DNA of 33,256 nucleotides from Fibrobacter sp. UWR4 (GTDB lineage: Bacteria > Fibrobacterota > Fibrobacteria > Fibrobacterales > Fibrobacteraceae): NCBI RefSeq assembly GCF_003149045.1, contig NZ_QGDU01000034.1, forward strand, positions 1 through 33,256, read 5' to 3'. Below the pieces are notes generated by a model. That model was given only the letters and a program-made list of their open reading frames with translations, had not been told where the DNA came from and made no database searches. Positions 15,483 to 23,143 of the stretch are shown here, piece by piece; the first letter of the stretch is position 1, and every line of letters begins with the position of its first letter. A program made the position numbers and the translations under genes.

Positions 15483-15659
15483 TTACAGTGCCTTGATTTC
15501 TTCGGGAGTGAGGCCAGAAACAGAAGCAATTTCGGCCAAAGTAAGTTTCCCCTGGACACGCAAAGCTTTGACGAGTTCGCGCTTTTCTTCCTTGCGAGCT
15601 TCGTCGTGTTCCTCTTCAAGCATTGCTTCAAAAGTCATGTAGTCCAAGATGGTAAAATT
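15483..15659 (-). pseudogene. C-terminal remnant of an Rpn/PD-(D/E)XK nuclease-transposase family protein
   Basis: On the minus strand a 51-codon frame ends at 15483. It reads YMTFEAMLEEEHDEARKEEK, then LVKALRVQGKLTLAEIA and SVSGLTPEEIKAL. This is the typical tail of Rpn-family recombination-promoting nucleases common in this phylum. The nuclease domain is absent and the frame meets a stop upstream at about 15660. It marks the left edge of the restriction-modification island. Confidence 0.6.
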
Positions 15660-15745
15660 TCAAAGAAACTTCTTAAAATGACATATAATGGCATTTGATT
15701 TATTTTATATTTTCGTTGATAAGAGATTTTTGTTGGAGAAATCAA

Positions 15746-17233
15746 ATGGATTTGTTGAATTCTGCGCAGCAGCTTACAAATGAATACATTGATAAAATGC
15801 CTAAGGCCATGAGAAAGAAATATGGACAGTTCTTTACAAGTGCCGAAACCGCGCAATTTATGGCAAATCTTTTTGAAATTCCTTCTGACAAAGAGGAGTT
15901 ATCTTTTTTAGATGCCGGGGCTGGCTCAGGAATGCTATCCATAGCACTCATCGAGCGAATTGAAAAACTAGACTGTGTAAAAAGACTTCATTTAGTCTGT
16001 TACGAAAATGACGAAAATATTCTTGATTTATTGAAGCAAAATCTTGATAATGCAAAGAATAGAGTTTCTTTCGCGTTCGACTACGAACTGCGATCAATCA
16101 ATTATATAACCAGCCAGGAAAAAAATTACCGATCACTGTTAGGTTCTAACGGAAATCCCGAACAATATGACTTAGTCATCGGCAATCCGCCCTACATGAA
16201 AATACCCAAGGACGCACCAGAAGCATTAGCAATGCCGGATGTTTGTTATGGAGCGCCTAATCTCTATTTCCTATTCGCTTCTATGGGGTTATACAACCTA
16301 AAAAAGAACGGACAGTTGGTGTATATTGTTCCTCGATCGTGGACATCGGGCGCTTACTTTAAAGCATTCCGTCAAAAATTTCTTGGCGAAGCTTCTTTAG
16401 AACATATCCATCTGTTTGTTTCAAGAGATAAAGTCTTTGACAAAGAAACAGTTCTTCAAGAAACAATGATTTTCAAGGTGCGGAAAACTTCTATTCGTCC
16501 TAAAGATGTTTTCATTACAACAACAAAAGATAACTCCGATTTTAAAGACAAAACATCATTTGCGGTACCATACAATGTTGTTGTCTCTGGTGGCGACTCC
16601 TATGTATTTTTACCAACTTGCCAACAAGAAGTTGAAGTTATTGAAAAATTAAACAAATGGACTGACACGCTTCCCTCGATTGGATTGAAAATGAAAACAG
16701 GATTGACTGTTGACTTTAGAAACAGGGATGTTTTAAGAAACGAAAAAAGCCAACAGACAGTTCCTTTATTTTATTCTCAGCATATAAAAAACGGCAAAGT
16801 TATTTTTCCTATTGGAAAAGAAAATGAATATATTGAAACTGATCAAAAAGGATTGCTACAAGCCAATACAAACTATTTGTTTGTGAAGCGTTTTACCGCA
16901 AAAGAAGAACCACGCAGGCTTCAATGTGGAGTGTATCTAGCACGAAAAAATCCTGACTACGAGTCTATCAGCACTCAAAATAAAATAAACTTCATCAATG
17001 GTTTGGAAAAACTTTCCGAATGCATTGTTTACGGATTGTATGTGCTGTTCAACTCTACTCTTTACGACGGATTTTACCGTATTTTGAATGGTTCTACTCA
17101 GGTAAATTCTACGGAAGTAAACGCAATGCCGGTTCCCCCAATCAGCATAATAGAAGCAATGGGGAAAAAATTGATTAGGTTGCACAATATGTCTGTACAA
17201 TCCTGCGATGCAATTTTAGAGGAATATGTATGA
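15746..17233 (+). CDS. Type II DNA adenine methyltransferase, BsuBI/PstI type
   Basis: A 495-residue N6-adenine methyltransferase. The SAM motif I is FLDAGAGSG (54-62), the catalytic motif IV is NPPY (147-150), and the C-terminal half would be the target recognition region. The length is close to that of M.BsuBI and M.PstI. The start at 15746 has GGAG 8 bases upstream. Its stop overlaps the start of the restriction gene by 4 bases (ATGA). The partner gene indicates CTGCAG as the likely target; this is inferred from family and not shown. Base composition is clearly more AT-rich than the neighbours, which suggests transfer. Confidence 0.92.
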   Translation: MDLLNSAQQLTNEYIDKMPKAMRKKYGQFFTSAETAQFMANLFEIPSDKEELSFLDAGAGSGMLSIALIERIEKLDCVKRLHLVCYENDENILDLLKQNLDNAKNRVSFAFDYELRSINYITSQEKNYRSLLGSNGNPEQYDLVIGNPPYMKIPKDAPEALAMPDVCYGAPNLYFLFASMGLYNLKKNGQLVYIVPRSWTSGAYFKAFRQKFLGEASLEHIHLFVSRDKVFDKETVLQETMIFKVRKTSIRPKDVFITTTKDNSDFKDKTSFAVPYNVVVSGGDSYVFLPTCQQEVEVIEKLNKWTDTLPSIGLKMKTGLTVDFRNRDVLRNEKSQQTVPLFYSQHIKNGKVIFPIGKENEYIETDQKGLLQANTNYLFVKRFTAKEEPRRLQCGVYLARKNPDYESISTQNKINFINGLEKLSECIVYGLYVLFNSTLYDGFYRILNGSTQVNSTEVNAMPVPPISIIEAMGKKLIRLHNMSVQSCDAILEEYV

Positions 17234-18150
17234 CGAAAGTAGAAGAAGCAAGAGAAATTCTCACACAATTGCAGGTACCTAAACAACAACAGTCGGATTT
17301 ATGTTGTTATGTATTGCTTGCTATGGCATACATTCAGGAATCAGCAAATTGGGAATACGCATCCAACGATTGGATTCGAATACACGATATCATTTCTTTC
17401 ACAGAAAAGAACTATGGCGTGGCTTACGCCGAAAATAGCCGCGAAACTTTTAGAAAACAAGCGATACACCATTTTAGAAACGCAGCCTTTATCGAAGATA
17501 ACGGATTGGCTACGAATAGCCCGAATTATCGCTATCGTTTGACTGAAGAAATGTTATTGTTAATAACGCATTTCGGAAAAAAGGATTGGGAAAAGAAAAA
17601 AGCTTCTTTTTTGAAAGATCATCAGTCTTTGATTGAACAATACGCATCTAAAAAGACGATGCAGAAAATGTCTGTAAAAATCAATAATTCGGATTTCACT
17701 TTTTCGCCTGGAAAACATAACCAGCTGCAAAAGGCTATTATTGAAGAATTTGCTCCCCGTTTTGCTCCGAATTCAGAATGCTTATATGTTGGTGATACAG
17801 AACAGAAGGATTTAGTCAAAAATGAAGGAAAACTAAAGGCGTTAGGCTTTGAAATTACATTGCATGACAAAATGCCTGATGTTGTTCTTTACTCTGAGGG
17901 GAAAGACTGGATTTACTTTGTCGAAGCAGTAACATCTGTAGGCCCAATGGATCCAAAAAGAATTAAAGAACTTGAAGAAATGACTAAAAATGTGTCTGCT
18001 GGTAAAATATATACAACAGCATTCCTTGATTTTAAAACCTTCAAAAAGTTCTCCGAAATGCTGGCATGGGAAACAGAAGTATGGTTGGCCGAGTCTCCGG
18101 ATCACATGATTCATTTGAATGGAGATAAGTTCATGGGGCCAAGGAAATAA
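17230..18150 (+). CDS. Type II restriction endonuclease, BsuBI/PstI family
   Basis: A 306-residue protein, similar in length to R.BsuBI and R.PstI. The N-terminal half looks like a helical DNA-contact domain. The C-terminal half carries the family core YVGDTEQKDL (186-195), MPDVVLY (215-221) and YFVEAVTSVGPMDPKR (229-244), a variant PD-(D/E)XK site with D217 and E232. It would cut unmethylated CTGCAG. Such sites do occur in this window (for example 1333, 4646, 11918), so host DNA would depend on the methyltransferase. The gene is AT-rich and translationally coupled to it. Confidence 0.9.
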   Translation: MTKVEEAREILTQLQVPKQQQSDLCCYVLLAMAYIQESANWEYASNDWIRIHDIISFTEKNYGVAYAENSRETFRKQAIHHFRNAAFIEDNGLATNSPNYRYRLTEEMLLLITHFGKKDWEKKKASFLKDHQSLIEQYASKKTMQKMSVKINNSDFTFSPGKHNQLQKAIIEEFAPRFAPNSECLYVGDTEQKDLVKNEGKLKALGFEITLHDKMPDVVLYSEGKDWIYFVEAVTSVGPMDPKRIKELEEMTKNVSAGKIYTTAFLDFKTFKKFSEMLAWETEVWLAESPDHMIHLNGDKFMGPRK

Positions 18151-18215
18151 TTCTTCACCTTTGATTTTCAAGCGGCAAGCGCCGCGCGAGTCCGCCCCCA
18201 TGCGGGCTGCGGGGC

Positions 18216-18317
18216 CTAACGCGAAAGCGATGTGGAACCGGCAGGGATGTTTTTCTTGAAGGCTTTCATGTCGGCTTCCGTCGGTGTGTCTATGCAAATC
18301 TTGCGCTGTTGATGGAT
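18216..18317 (-). other. Possible coding remnant beside the long repeat
   Basis: A minus-strand frame ending at TAG 18216-18218 reads ICIDTPTEADMKAFKKNIPA, which has the composition of a real protein tail. It runs into the long repeat at 18319. I do not recognise it. The neighbouring stretch 18151-18215 contains only GC-rich small hairpins. Confidence 0.25.
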
Positions 18318-18318
18318 G

Positions 18319-18517
18319 CATATAGAACATCTTGCATCCTGCGTTTTGCGTTAGGGATGGAAGTGGCGAAGCCATTCGGACTCGCGCGACCCTTGACTTG
18401 TGCAGTTGCCTGGAGCGCGAGGCTGAACGGACGGGGAGCGGAGCGAGCCGATAACGCGACAGCCCGACCCCGGCGGCGGTTCTGTTGTGCGTGTCCCGGG
18501 AGCCGGGGGAACGCCCA
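18319..18517 (-). repeat. Long dispersed repeat, copy 1 (inverted partner at 31508-31727)
   Basis: Two conserved blocks flank a variable core. Block A (18319-18360, from CATATAGAACAT to GTTAGGGATGG) and block B (18459-18517, GC-rich, containing CCCGGGAGCCGGGGGAACG) both recur in reverse orientation at the second copy. Block B is identical over 59 bases. The 98-base core (18361-18458) shares only short motifs with the other copy. No credible protein is encoded. Most of the gene-free stretch 18151-18557 is this element. Confidence 0.85.
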
Positions 18518-18557
18518 AAAGTAAATTTTTAGTTTTGAAAACTGGTGATCTTGTTAT

Positions 18558-19436
18558 TTATTCCAGTTCCTGCTTGAGCATTTCCAGGAAGAGCGCTGCC
18601 GGTTTACTGAAGGCGGCGTTCTTTTTATAGACGGCCACCAGACCCACTTCTCGGGCGGGACGCAGGGGGATGAACTTCAACTCGCTATCATCAGAGGTGC
18701 TGATGATTTTGTCGAGGCAGAGGGCGTAGCCCACGCCTTCCTTTACCATGAGGGATGCGTTAAAGAGCAAGTTGTATGTTGCGATGACATTCAGGGGAAT
18801 GCGGCCCAGCCAGCCGGAAAATTCATTGCTTCTAAAGGATTGCCTAGAAACAATCAGTGGAATTTTTGTTAGGTCTGCGGGCTTTATAAATTTGCGTTCT
18901 GCAAGTTCCGAATCTCTGCGAACGAGGAGTCCCCAGGTGTCCTTGCTTTGCAGGGCGAGATAATCGTATTTCTGCTTATTTACAGGCTCGATGAGAATGC
19001 CGAAATCAAGAAGTCCCTGGTCCAGTTTTTCGGTAACGTCTGCGGCGTTTCCGCTGAAAAGGTTCAGACGAACTTGAGGATGTCTTTCGTTGAATTTCTT
19101 GAAGACTTTGGCGATGACTCGCATGCCGTCGGTTTCGCCACCGCCTACGAAAATGTCGCCGGTAAGTTCCTGTTGGCTTGCGACCTTAAATTCGCTTGCA
19201 GTGCGTTCTGCAAGGGCCACGATTTCTTCGGCTCTCTTGCGGAAGAGAATGCCGTCTTCGGTAAGGATGGTCTTCTTGTTGGAACGCTCAAACAGCTTTA
19301 CGCCCAGCTCTTCTTCCAGCTCCTGCATTTGGCGGGAAAGTGTTGGCTGGGTAACGAACAGCACGTCGCTTGCCGCCTTGGAAATGCTTTCTTCCTGGGC
19401 GACGGCTAAGAAGTATTTGAGGGTCCGAAGTTCCAT
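18558..19436 (-). CDS. LysR-family transcriptional regulator
   Basis: A 292-residue LysR protein. The N-terminal winged helix is canonical (ELRTLKYFLAVAQEESISKA, VTQPTLSRQMQELEEELGVK), followed by a substrate-binding domain. LysR regulators of this subtype are frequent partners of flavodoxin, CMD, cyclophilin-like and hydrolase genes such as those at 9128-15393, so it may have belonged to that cluster before the restriction-modification island arrived. The sequence just before its ATG (TTATATTTCACTCC) places a possible -10 within about 8 bases of the start, so a leaderless transcript is possible. Confidence 0.92.
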   Translation of the reverse strand: MELRTLKYFLAVAQEESISKAASDVLFVTQPTLSRQMQELEEELGVKLFERSNKKTILTEDGILFRKRAEEIVALAERTASEFKVASQQELTGDIFVGGGETDGMRVIAKVFKKFNERHPQVRLNLFSGNAADVTEKLDQGLLDFGILIEPVNKQKYDYLALQSKDTWGLLVRRDSELAERKFIKPADLTKIPLIVSRQSFRSNEFSGWLGRIPLNVIATYNLLFNASLMVKEGVGYALCLDKIISTSDDSELKFIPLRPAREVGLVAVYKKNAAFSKPAALFLEMLKQELE

Positions 19437-19468
19437 GGAGTGAAATATAATTTATGTGAAATGGGTGC

Positions 19469-19504
19469 GTGTCTGGGCTAACCCCAAGCGAATTTATGAA
19501 GTAA
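19469..19504 (+). pseudogene. Terminal codons of a lost AraC-family gene
   Basis: The plus strand reads VSGLTPSEFMK and a stop, the universal end of AraC regulators and close to VTGLTPIEFTK of the intact gene at 11477-12364, including a similar base sequence after the stop. Upstream of these 11 codons similarity ends and the LysR gene lies on the other strand. It is either the scar of a deleted AraC gene or a rearrangement breakpoint. Confidence 0.5.
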
Positions 19505-19506
19505 TC

Positions 19507-19878
19507 CTATTGGGATGTCATCTTTTTTTCTCTGTCCTTCACAATCTTTTTCATGTTTAGTGCGGCCCAGTTGATTAAATCCTGGAGGATGGGCAGCAAG
19601 GTGTCGCCGCGTTTGGAAATTGAGTATTCGACGCGGGGCGGAACTTCTGGGGAGACTTTTCGATCGACGATGCCGTCGGCTTCCAGGGTCTTGAGGGTTG
19701 AGGTTAGCATTTTTTGTGAAATGTCTGGAATGCTACGCTGTAATTGATTGAATCTGCAAACGGGCTGTTGAGATAATGTGTAAAGTACCAGCATGGACCA
19801 TTTATCCCCTATGCGGCTCAATATGTTCCGTATTGGGCAATTTGGAAAGTTGTCGTCTTTTAATATAATTTTAGACAT
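19507..19878 (-). CDS. HxlR-family transcriptional regulator
   Basis: A 123-residue winged-helix protein of the HxlR/MarR-like group. The family signature CPIRNILSRIGDKWSMLVLY lies near the N-terminus, with the conserved first cysteine, followed by RFNQLQRSIPDISQKMLTST and the wing VPPRVEYSISKRGDTLLP. HxlR proteins often sense electrophiles or oxidants through that cysteine. The ATG at 19878 is preferred over a GTG at 19884. It is divergent from the cupin gene at 20093, with inverted repeats between them. Confidence 0.92.
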   Translation of the reverse strand: MSKIILKDDNFPNCPIRNILSRIGDKWSMLVLYTLSQQPVCRFNQLQRSIPDISQKMLTSTLKTLEADGIVDRKVSPEVPPRVEYSISKRGDTLLPILQDLINWAALNMKKIVKDREKKMTSQ

Positions 19879-19966
19879 AAACACTCTCTTTTTTATACTT
19901 ACTCTATAAAAGTAATAAAATTTTTATTTGATAGCAATATCTTGAAAATTCTTGAATTTTGCAAAG

Positions 19967-20001
19967 GTTACTAAAAGGTAACTATGGCACTATTTTGTGC
20001 C
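19967..20001. promoter_or_regulatory. Two inverted repeats, candidate HxlR operators
   Basis: GTTAC-TAAAAG-GTAAC (19967-19982) and GGCAC-TATTTT-GTGCC (19986-20001) have the same 5-6-5 geometry and stand side by side in the HxlR-cupin divergent region. A related TTACT...AGTAA pair lies near 19901-19917, by the HxlR start. Confidence 0.5.
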
Positions 20002-20092
20002 TTCTTGTTTTTAGGAATGTTTGTTTTTAACTTATGATCGCTTAAAAAGAGGAAGTCTCTAAAAGTGACCAATAAAAAAAAGAGGTAACATC

Positions 20093-20458
20093 ATGAAGAA
20101 TTACGCAGTAAAAAACTTTAATGGCTGGAAGAATGTAGAAGGTAAGGTTTTCCTTGGCCAGGAACTTGCTATGACTGGTGCCGAGGCGTCCCTTCAGCGT
20201 CTTGCCGCTGGTGAAGATGCTCCGTTTTTCCATTCCCACAAAACTCACGAAGAAATCTATGTGATTATTTCTGGTAAGGGTGAGTATGAAGTGGACGGCG
20301 AAAAGTTTGCCGTTGGCGAAGGTAGTGTTGTCCGCGTAGCTCCAGCGGGTGTCCGTGCCCTGCGCAACACCTCTGATGCAGAAATGGTCATGATGTGCAT
20401 TCAGTATGAAGCCAAGCCGATTACCAGCTTTATGGATGACGCCAATATCATCAAATAG
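20093..20458 (+). CDS. Small cupin-domain protein
   Basis: A 121-residue single-domain cupin_2 protein. The metal-site motif 1 is HSHKTHEEIYVIISGKGEYE and motif 2 is VAPAGVRALRN; the second motif has lost the usual histidine. It is cytoplasmic and has an AGAGG ribosome site. It is divergent from the HxlR regulator, which probably controls it. Such proteins often accompany quinone or electrophile stress genes; the reaction is unknown. Confidence 0.88.
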   Translation: MKNYAVKNFNGWKNVEGKVFLGQELAMTGAEASLQRLAAGEDAPFFHSHKTHEEIYVIISGKGEYEVDGEKFAVGEGSVVRVAPAGVRALRNTSDAEMVMMCIQYEAKPITSFMDDANIIK

Positions 20459-20481
20459 GGCGCTTTCTATAAATTTTTAGG

Positions 20482-20513
20482 GCAGAATGGCAAAAGCTGT
20501 TCTGCTTTTTTTT
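20482..20513 (+). terminator. Terminator of the cupin gene
   Basis: GCAGAATGGC and GCTGTTCTGC pair across an AAAA loop (20482-20505) and run into eight T. It is 23 bases past the stop codon. Confidence 0.88.
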
Positions 20514-20524
20514 GCGAGTTTTCT

Positions 20525-20617
20525 ATATGCAACAGATTGTTGTATATGAAAGAATTTTCTGAAAGATTTTCTATAAAAATTACGGTTTTAGTTCGAAAAT
20601 CAAATTTTTGTTGCATA
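20525..20617. promoter_or_regulatory. Palindrome and repeat half-site upstream of the TIGR02147 gene
   Basis: ATATGCAACA (20525-20534) and TGTTGTATAT (20538-20547) form a palindrome with one mismatch; a further half-site TGTTGCATA follows at 20609-20617. This suggests a regulator site, possibly for the adjacent regulator itself. Confidence 0.4.
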
Positions 20618-20623
20618 GAATTA

Positions 20624-20660
20624 TTTGAAAAGTTTTTGCATAAGCCTATATTTTTAGGCA
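20624..20660 (+). promoter_or_regulatory. Promoter abutting the start codon (probably leaderless transcript)
   Basis: A -35-like TTTGAA (20624-20629) is 17 bases before a -10-like TATATT (20647-20652), whose expected start point is at the ATG at 20661. There is no Shine-Dalgarno. The -10 lies in GCCTA-TATTTT-TAGGC, an inverted repeat. The mnmA gene has the same CCTATATTTTTAG block in the same place. Confidence 0.5.
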
Positions 20661-21494
20661 ATGAAACCTATCGTTGAATACACCGATTTTCGAAAGTTCA
20701 TGCTGGACTTCTATGAGGAGCAGAAATTACGCCATGGGTTTACCTGGCGTGAGTTTTCCAAGAAGGCCGGATTTTCGTCGTCGTCCTACATGAAGGTGGT
20801 GTGCGACGGAAAGAGCAAACTGAGTCGAATCGGTGTGGAGCGCGCAGGCGAGGCCATGGGGCTTGTGGGTTTCGAGATGGATTACTTTAGGGCCATGGTG
20901 AAGTTTGGTCAGGAAGAAGACCAAACGAAGAAAAAGCTTGCCTACGAAGAAATGGTTTCCATTGCAAGGCTTCATAAGGTGCGAGTCATTGACAGCGAAC
21001 TTTTCGACTTTTATGAAAGCTGGAAAAATCCGGTGCTTCGCGAACTCGCTCCCATGATGCCGGGGGCGACGCCTGGAGAAATGGCGAAGAAATGTTTGCC
21101 GAAAGTTTCTGCGGAAGAAGTGCGAGAAGCTCTTGCGTTCCTCACGAAAAATGGTTTCTTGAAAAAGAAGTCGGACGATACTTTTGAACAGGCGGAAAAA
21201 TCTATTACGGGTTCGCCGGAAGCGACTCGCCTGGCCATTCGCGGAATGCATTACAAGATGGCCTGCCTTGCGGCAAACTCGCTGGACTTGCCGAAGGAAG
21301 AACGGAACTTTACTGGCGTCACCATGGGCGTTTCTAAAAATTCTTACGAGCGGATCGTGAAGGAACTGGATGAATGCCGCCGCAAAATTATTGCCATCGC
21401 TGCAGAAGATGAAAATATCGATCAGGTTTATCGCCTGAATCTGCAACTGTTCCCGCTGACAAAGAACGCGAAGGAGAAGGATGATGAAAAGTAA
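20661..21494 (+). CDS. TIGR02147 family protein (probable regulator)
   Basis: A 277-residue protein matching TIGR02147, a family expanded in Fibrobacter. Typical elements are VEYTDFRKFMLDFYEEQKLR at the start, a helix-turn-helix-like stretch FTWREFSKKAGFSSSSYMKV, and the C-terminal FTGVTMGVSKNSYERIVKEL. Members are usually next to lipoprotein or secretion genes and are thought to be transcription regulators, which is not proven. Here it overlaps the following lipoprotein gene by 14 bases, so the two are coupled. Confidence 0.9.
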   Translation: MKPIVEYTDFRKFMLDFYEEQKLRHGFTWREFSKKAGFSSSSYMKVVCDGKSKLSRIGVERAGEAMGLVGFEMDYFRAMVKFGQEEDQTKKKLAYEEMVSIARLHKVRVIDSELFDFYESWKNPVLRELAPMMPGATPGEMAKKCLPKVSAEEVREALAFLTKNGFLKKKSDDTFEQAEKSITGSPEATRLAIRGMHYKMACLAANSLDLPKEERNFTGVTMGVSKNSYERIVKELDECRRKIIAIAAEDENIDQVYRLNLQLFPLTKNAKEKDDEK

Positions 21495-22329
21495 ATTCAT
21501 TTTGTCCGTGGCTAGTTTCATCGGATTGTCCGCGGGATTGTTCTGCGCTTGCTCTGATAATCCGTCCACTGCGGGAACCGCAGAAGAACCGAACCAGATT
21601 GCCATTGAAGATGTTTCGTCTTCTTCTGTCATCCTGAGTTCCTCTTCTATGGTTTCAAGCTCCTCCTCTGTCATTCCGAGCGGCAGCGAGGAATCTAGCA
21701 GTTCCTTTACTCCTCCGGGTTCTGAACGCGATGACCGTCCGACCGTTGTTCCGCCGAGCAATAGTGAACTGCCGAAGACTCTTGATAACTTCGTCAAGCA
21801 GTATGTGAACGATGTCAACACGAAGTTTGATGACAATGTTCTTGCTTATAACTTGGTGTATGAAAAACAGTGTGGCGGGGCATCGGATGATTGTGAAGAT
21901 GCGGCTCCTGTCTATTACGAATTGACTACGCCGGGTTTGCACAAAGATATGGACATGTCCCATGTTGAAATGATGTTCCCGAAGACAATAGATTATCTTG
22001 CAAAGACGCCGAGCGTTGATGAATATTGTCCGTTCTATCTACTGAATATATCTCCCCTTGGTATGGATGGCTATTACTCTCCAGAAGCGGGATTTGTTCT
22101 TGCAAATATTGAAGGCGGCAAGTTAACCGTGATAGCACTTCGTTCACACACCTGCGAAAGCACTAATAAAGATAGAGTGTTTGGAATTTTGTTCCGTTAC
22201 TGCGGAGAACTTTCTAGCAATCCTAAAATTGAATTTATTGAATCCGATGGTCGTTTTGAGACGGAATGCAGGCCTGCTAACTCCATTGATGTTTCGTCGG
22301 AATGGGTGAATAAAATTTTATTGAGATAA
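21481..22329 (+). CDS. Serine-linker lipoprotein of unknown function
   Basis: A 282-residue lipoprotein (lipobox FCAC). Residues 25-80 form a linker rich in serine with VILSS and VIPSGSEESSSS; part of it is encoded by a palindromic repeat at 21670-21695. The remainder (about 95-282) is a globular domain with several cysteines that I do not recognise. It overlaps the TIGR02147 gene; AGGAG precedes the start. The tandem ATGATG leaves the first residue uncertain. Surface location is expected. Confidence 0.85.
   Translation: MMKSKFILSVASFIGLSAGLFCACSDNPSTAGTAEEPNQIAIEDVSSSSVILSSSSMVSSSSSVIPSGSEESSSSFTPPGSERDDRPTVVPPSNSELPKTLDNFVKQYVNDVNTKFDDNVLAYNLVYEKQCGGASDDCEDAAPVYYELTTPGLHKDMDMSHVEMMFPKTIDYLAKTPSVDEYCPFYLLNISPLGMDGYYSPEAGFVLANIEGGKLTVIALRSHTCESTNKDRVFGILFRYCGELSSNPKIEFIESDGRFETECRPANSIDVSSEWVNKILLR
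21670..21695 (+). repeat. In-frame palindromic repeat within a lipoprotein linker
   Basis: A 26-base unit of the form GTCATTCC-(N)-GGAATC, followed by TAGCAG. It is translated as VIPSGSEES. Similar units of the same length occur in frame at 32043-32068 and 32118-32143. Confidence 0.65.
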
Positions 22330-22339
22330 AGGAAAAATC

Positions 22340-23143
22340 ATGAAAAACTCAAAATTTGTGTTAGGGCTTTCCACGGCCCTGACGGTTATGGCTCTTGTTG
22401 CCTGCGGAGACGATTCTTCAAGCGCGCCGTCTTCAGCACCTGTTAATCCTGTTGAAAATTTGACGGAATCTTCTTCCTCTGCAGGTGTATACCTTTCTTC
22501 CTCAAGTGAGGCGCTGAATTCTTCTGGCAGCAACGAGAATGTTGTCCCTGATAGTTCCTTCAGTATTCCTACACCATCCTGCGGAACTGCGGTCTACACG
22601 GAGAAATGCATCGACACTGAATTTGAAGGTGAAGTTTGTGCTGCCATCGGTTGCAGCCCCATGGATTGCTTTGAGGATCAGAAGGGCATGGAGGCTTACA
22701 GCTGCAACGGCGGTAGCATCATGATTTGCGACGGAACCCATTGGCAATATACTAACTGTGCCAAGCCGATTATTGAATCCAGCTCCAGTGTCGCCGCAAA
22801 TAGCAGTTCCAGTAACGTCGCGAATAGCAGTTCCAGCGAATGGCGTGGCGGAGAATGCATTAATCAGGAAGGCGATACCCGATACGACGAAATGTACGAG
22901 TACGAATGCAAAAATGGCAAATGGAAAATCATTGGCTATAGACCTGGCGCTTGTGTAGGCGACATGGACTGCGGAACATCAAATGTGTCGACGGAACAGG
23001 CGAGATGCAAGGCGTTGACTGTGGATGGCGTTCAGGTGGAAGGCTCCGCCTGCAACATTGAAGACGGTTATAACAAAAGCGAAAATGGTTGCGAGTTCTT
23101 CTGCTACGGCGGAAAGTGGGAATACATGCCGCCACCAATGTAG
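22340..23143 (+). CDS. Cysteine-rich serine-linker lipoprotein
   Basis: A 267-residue lipoprotein (lipobox LVAC followed by GDDSSS). It has two serine linkers (about 28-70 and 148-172) separating cysteine-rich domains with the recurring pattern of a cysteine, 10-15 residues, GGxW and a further cysteine (CNGGSIMICDGTHW, CKNGKWKIIGY, CYGGKWEYM). The three short modules look like repeats. Function is unknown; an envelope or substrate-binding role is possible. It follows the previous lipoprotein gene after 10 bases. Its stop abuts that of the convergent EAL gene. Confidence 0.85.
   Translation: MKNSKFVLGLSTALTVMALVACGDDSSSAPSSAPVNPVENLTESSSSAGVYLSSSSEALNSSGSNENVVPDSSFSIPTPSCGTAVYTEKCIDTEFEGEVCAAIGCSPMDCFEDQKGMEAYSCNGGSIMICDGTHWQYTNCAKPIIESSSSVAANSSSSNVANSSSSEWRGGECINQEGDTRYDEMYEYECKNGKWKIIGYRPGACVGDMDCGTSNVSTEQARCKALTVDGVQVEGSACNIEDGYNKSENGCEFFCYGGKWEYMPPPM

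Noticed and set aside
15402-15698. A 98-codon plus-strand frame after the hydrolase gene
   Set aside because: It contains the hydrolase terminator and is antisense to the Rpn-type nuclease tail; no family features.
18319-18360. Similarity of GTTAGGG to an integron attC core
   Set aside because: The matching complementary core is not present at the other end, no integrase or cassette array is visible, and the second conserved block is unlike attC.
17842-18375. A 177-codon minus-strand frame over the end of the restriction gene
   Set aside because: It is antisense to a clear endonuclease gene and continues into the long repeat; composition is not protein-like.
20727-21836. A 369-codon minus-strand frame across the TIGR02147 and lipoprotein genes
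   Set aside because: It is the complement of two well-supported genes. Its SSLPLGMTEEE-like stretch is only the palindromic repeat read backwards.
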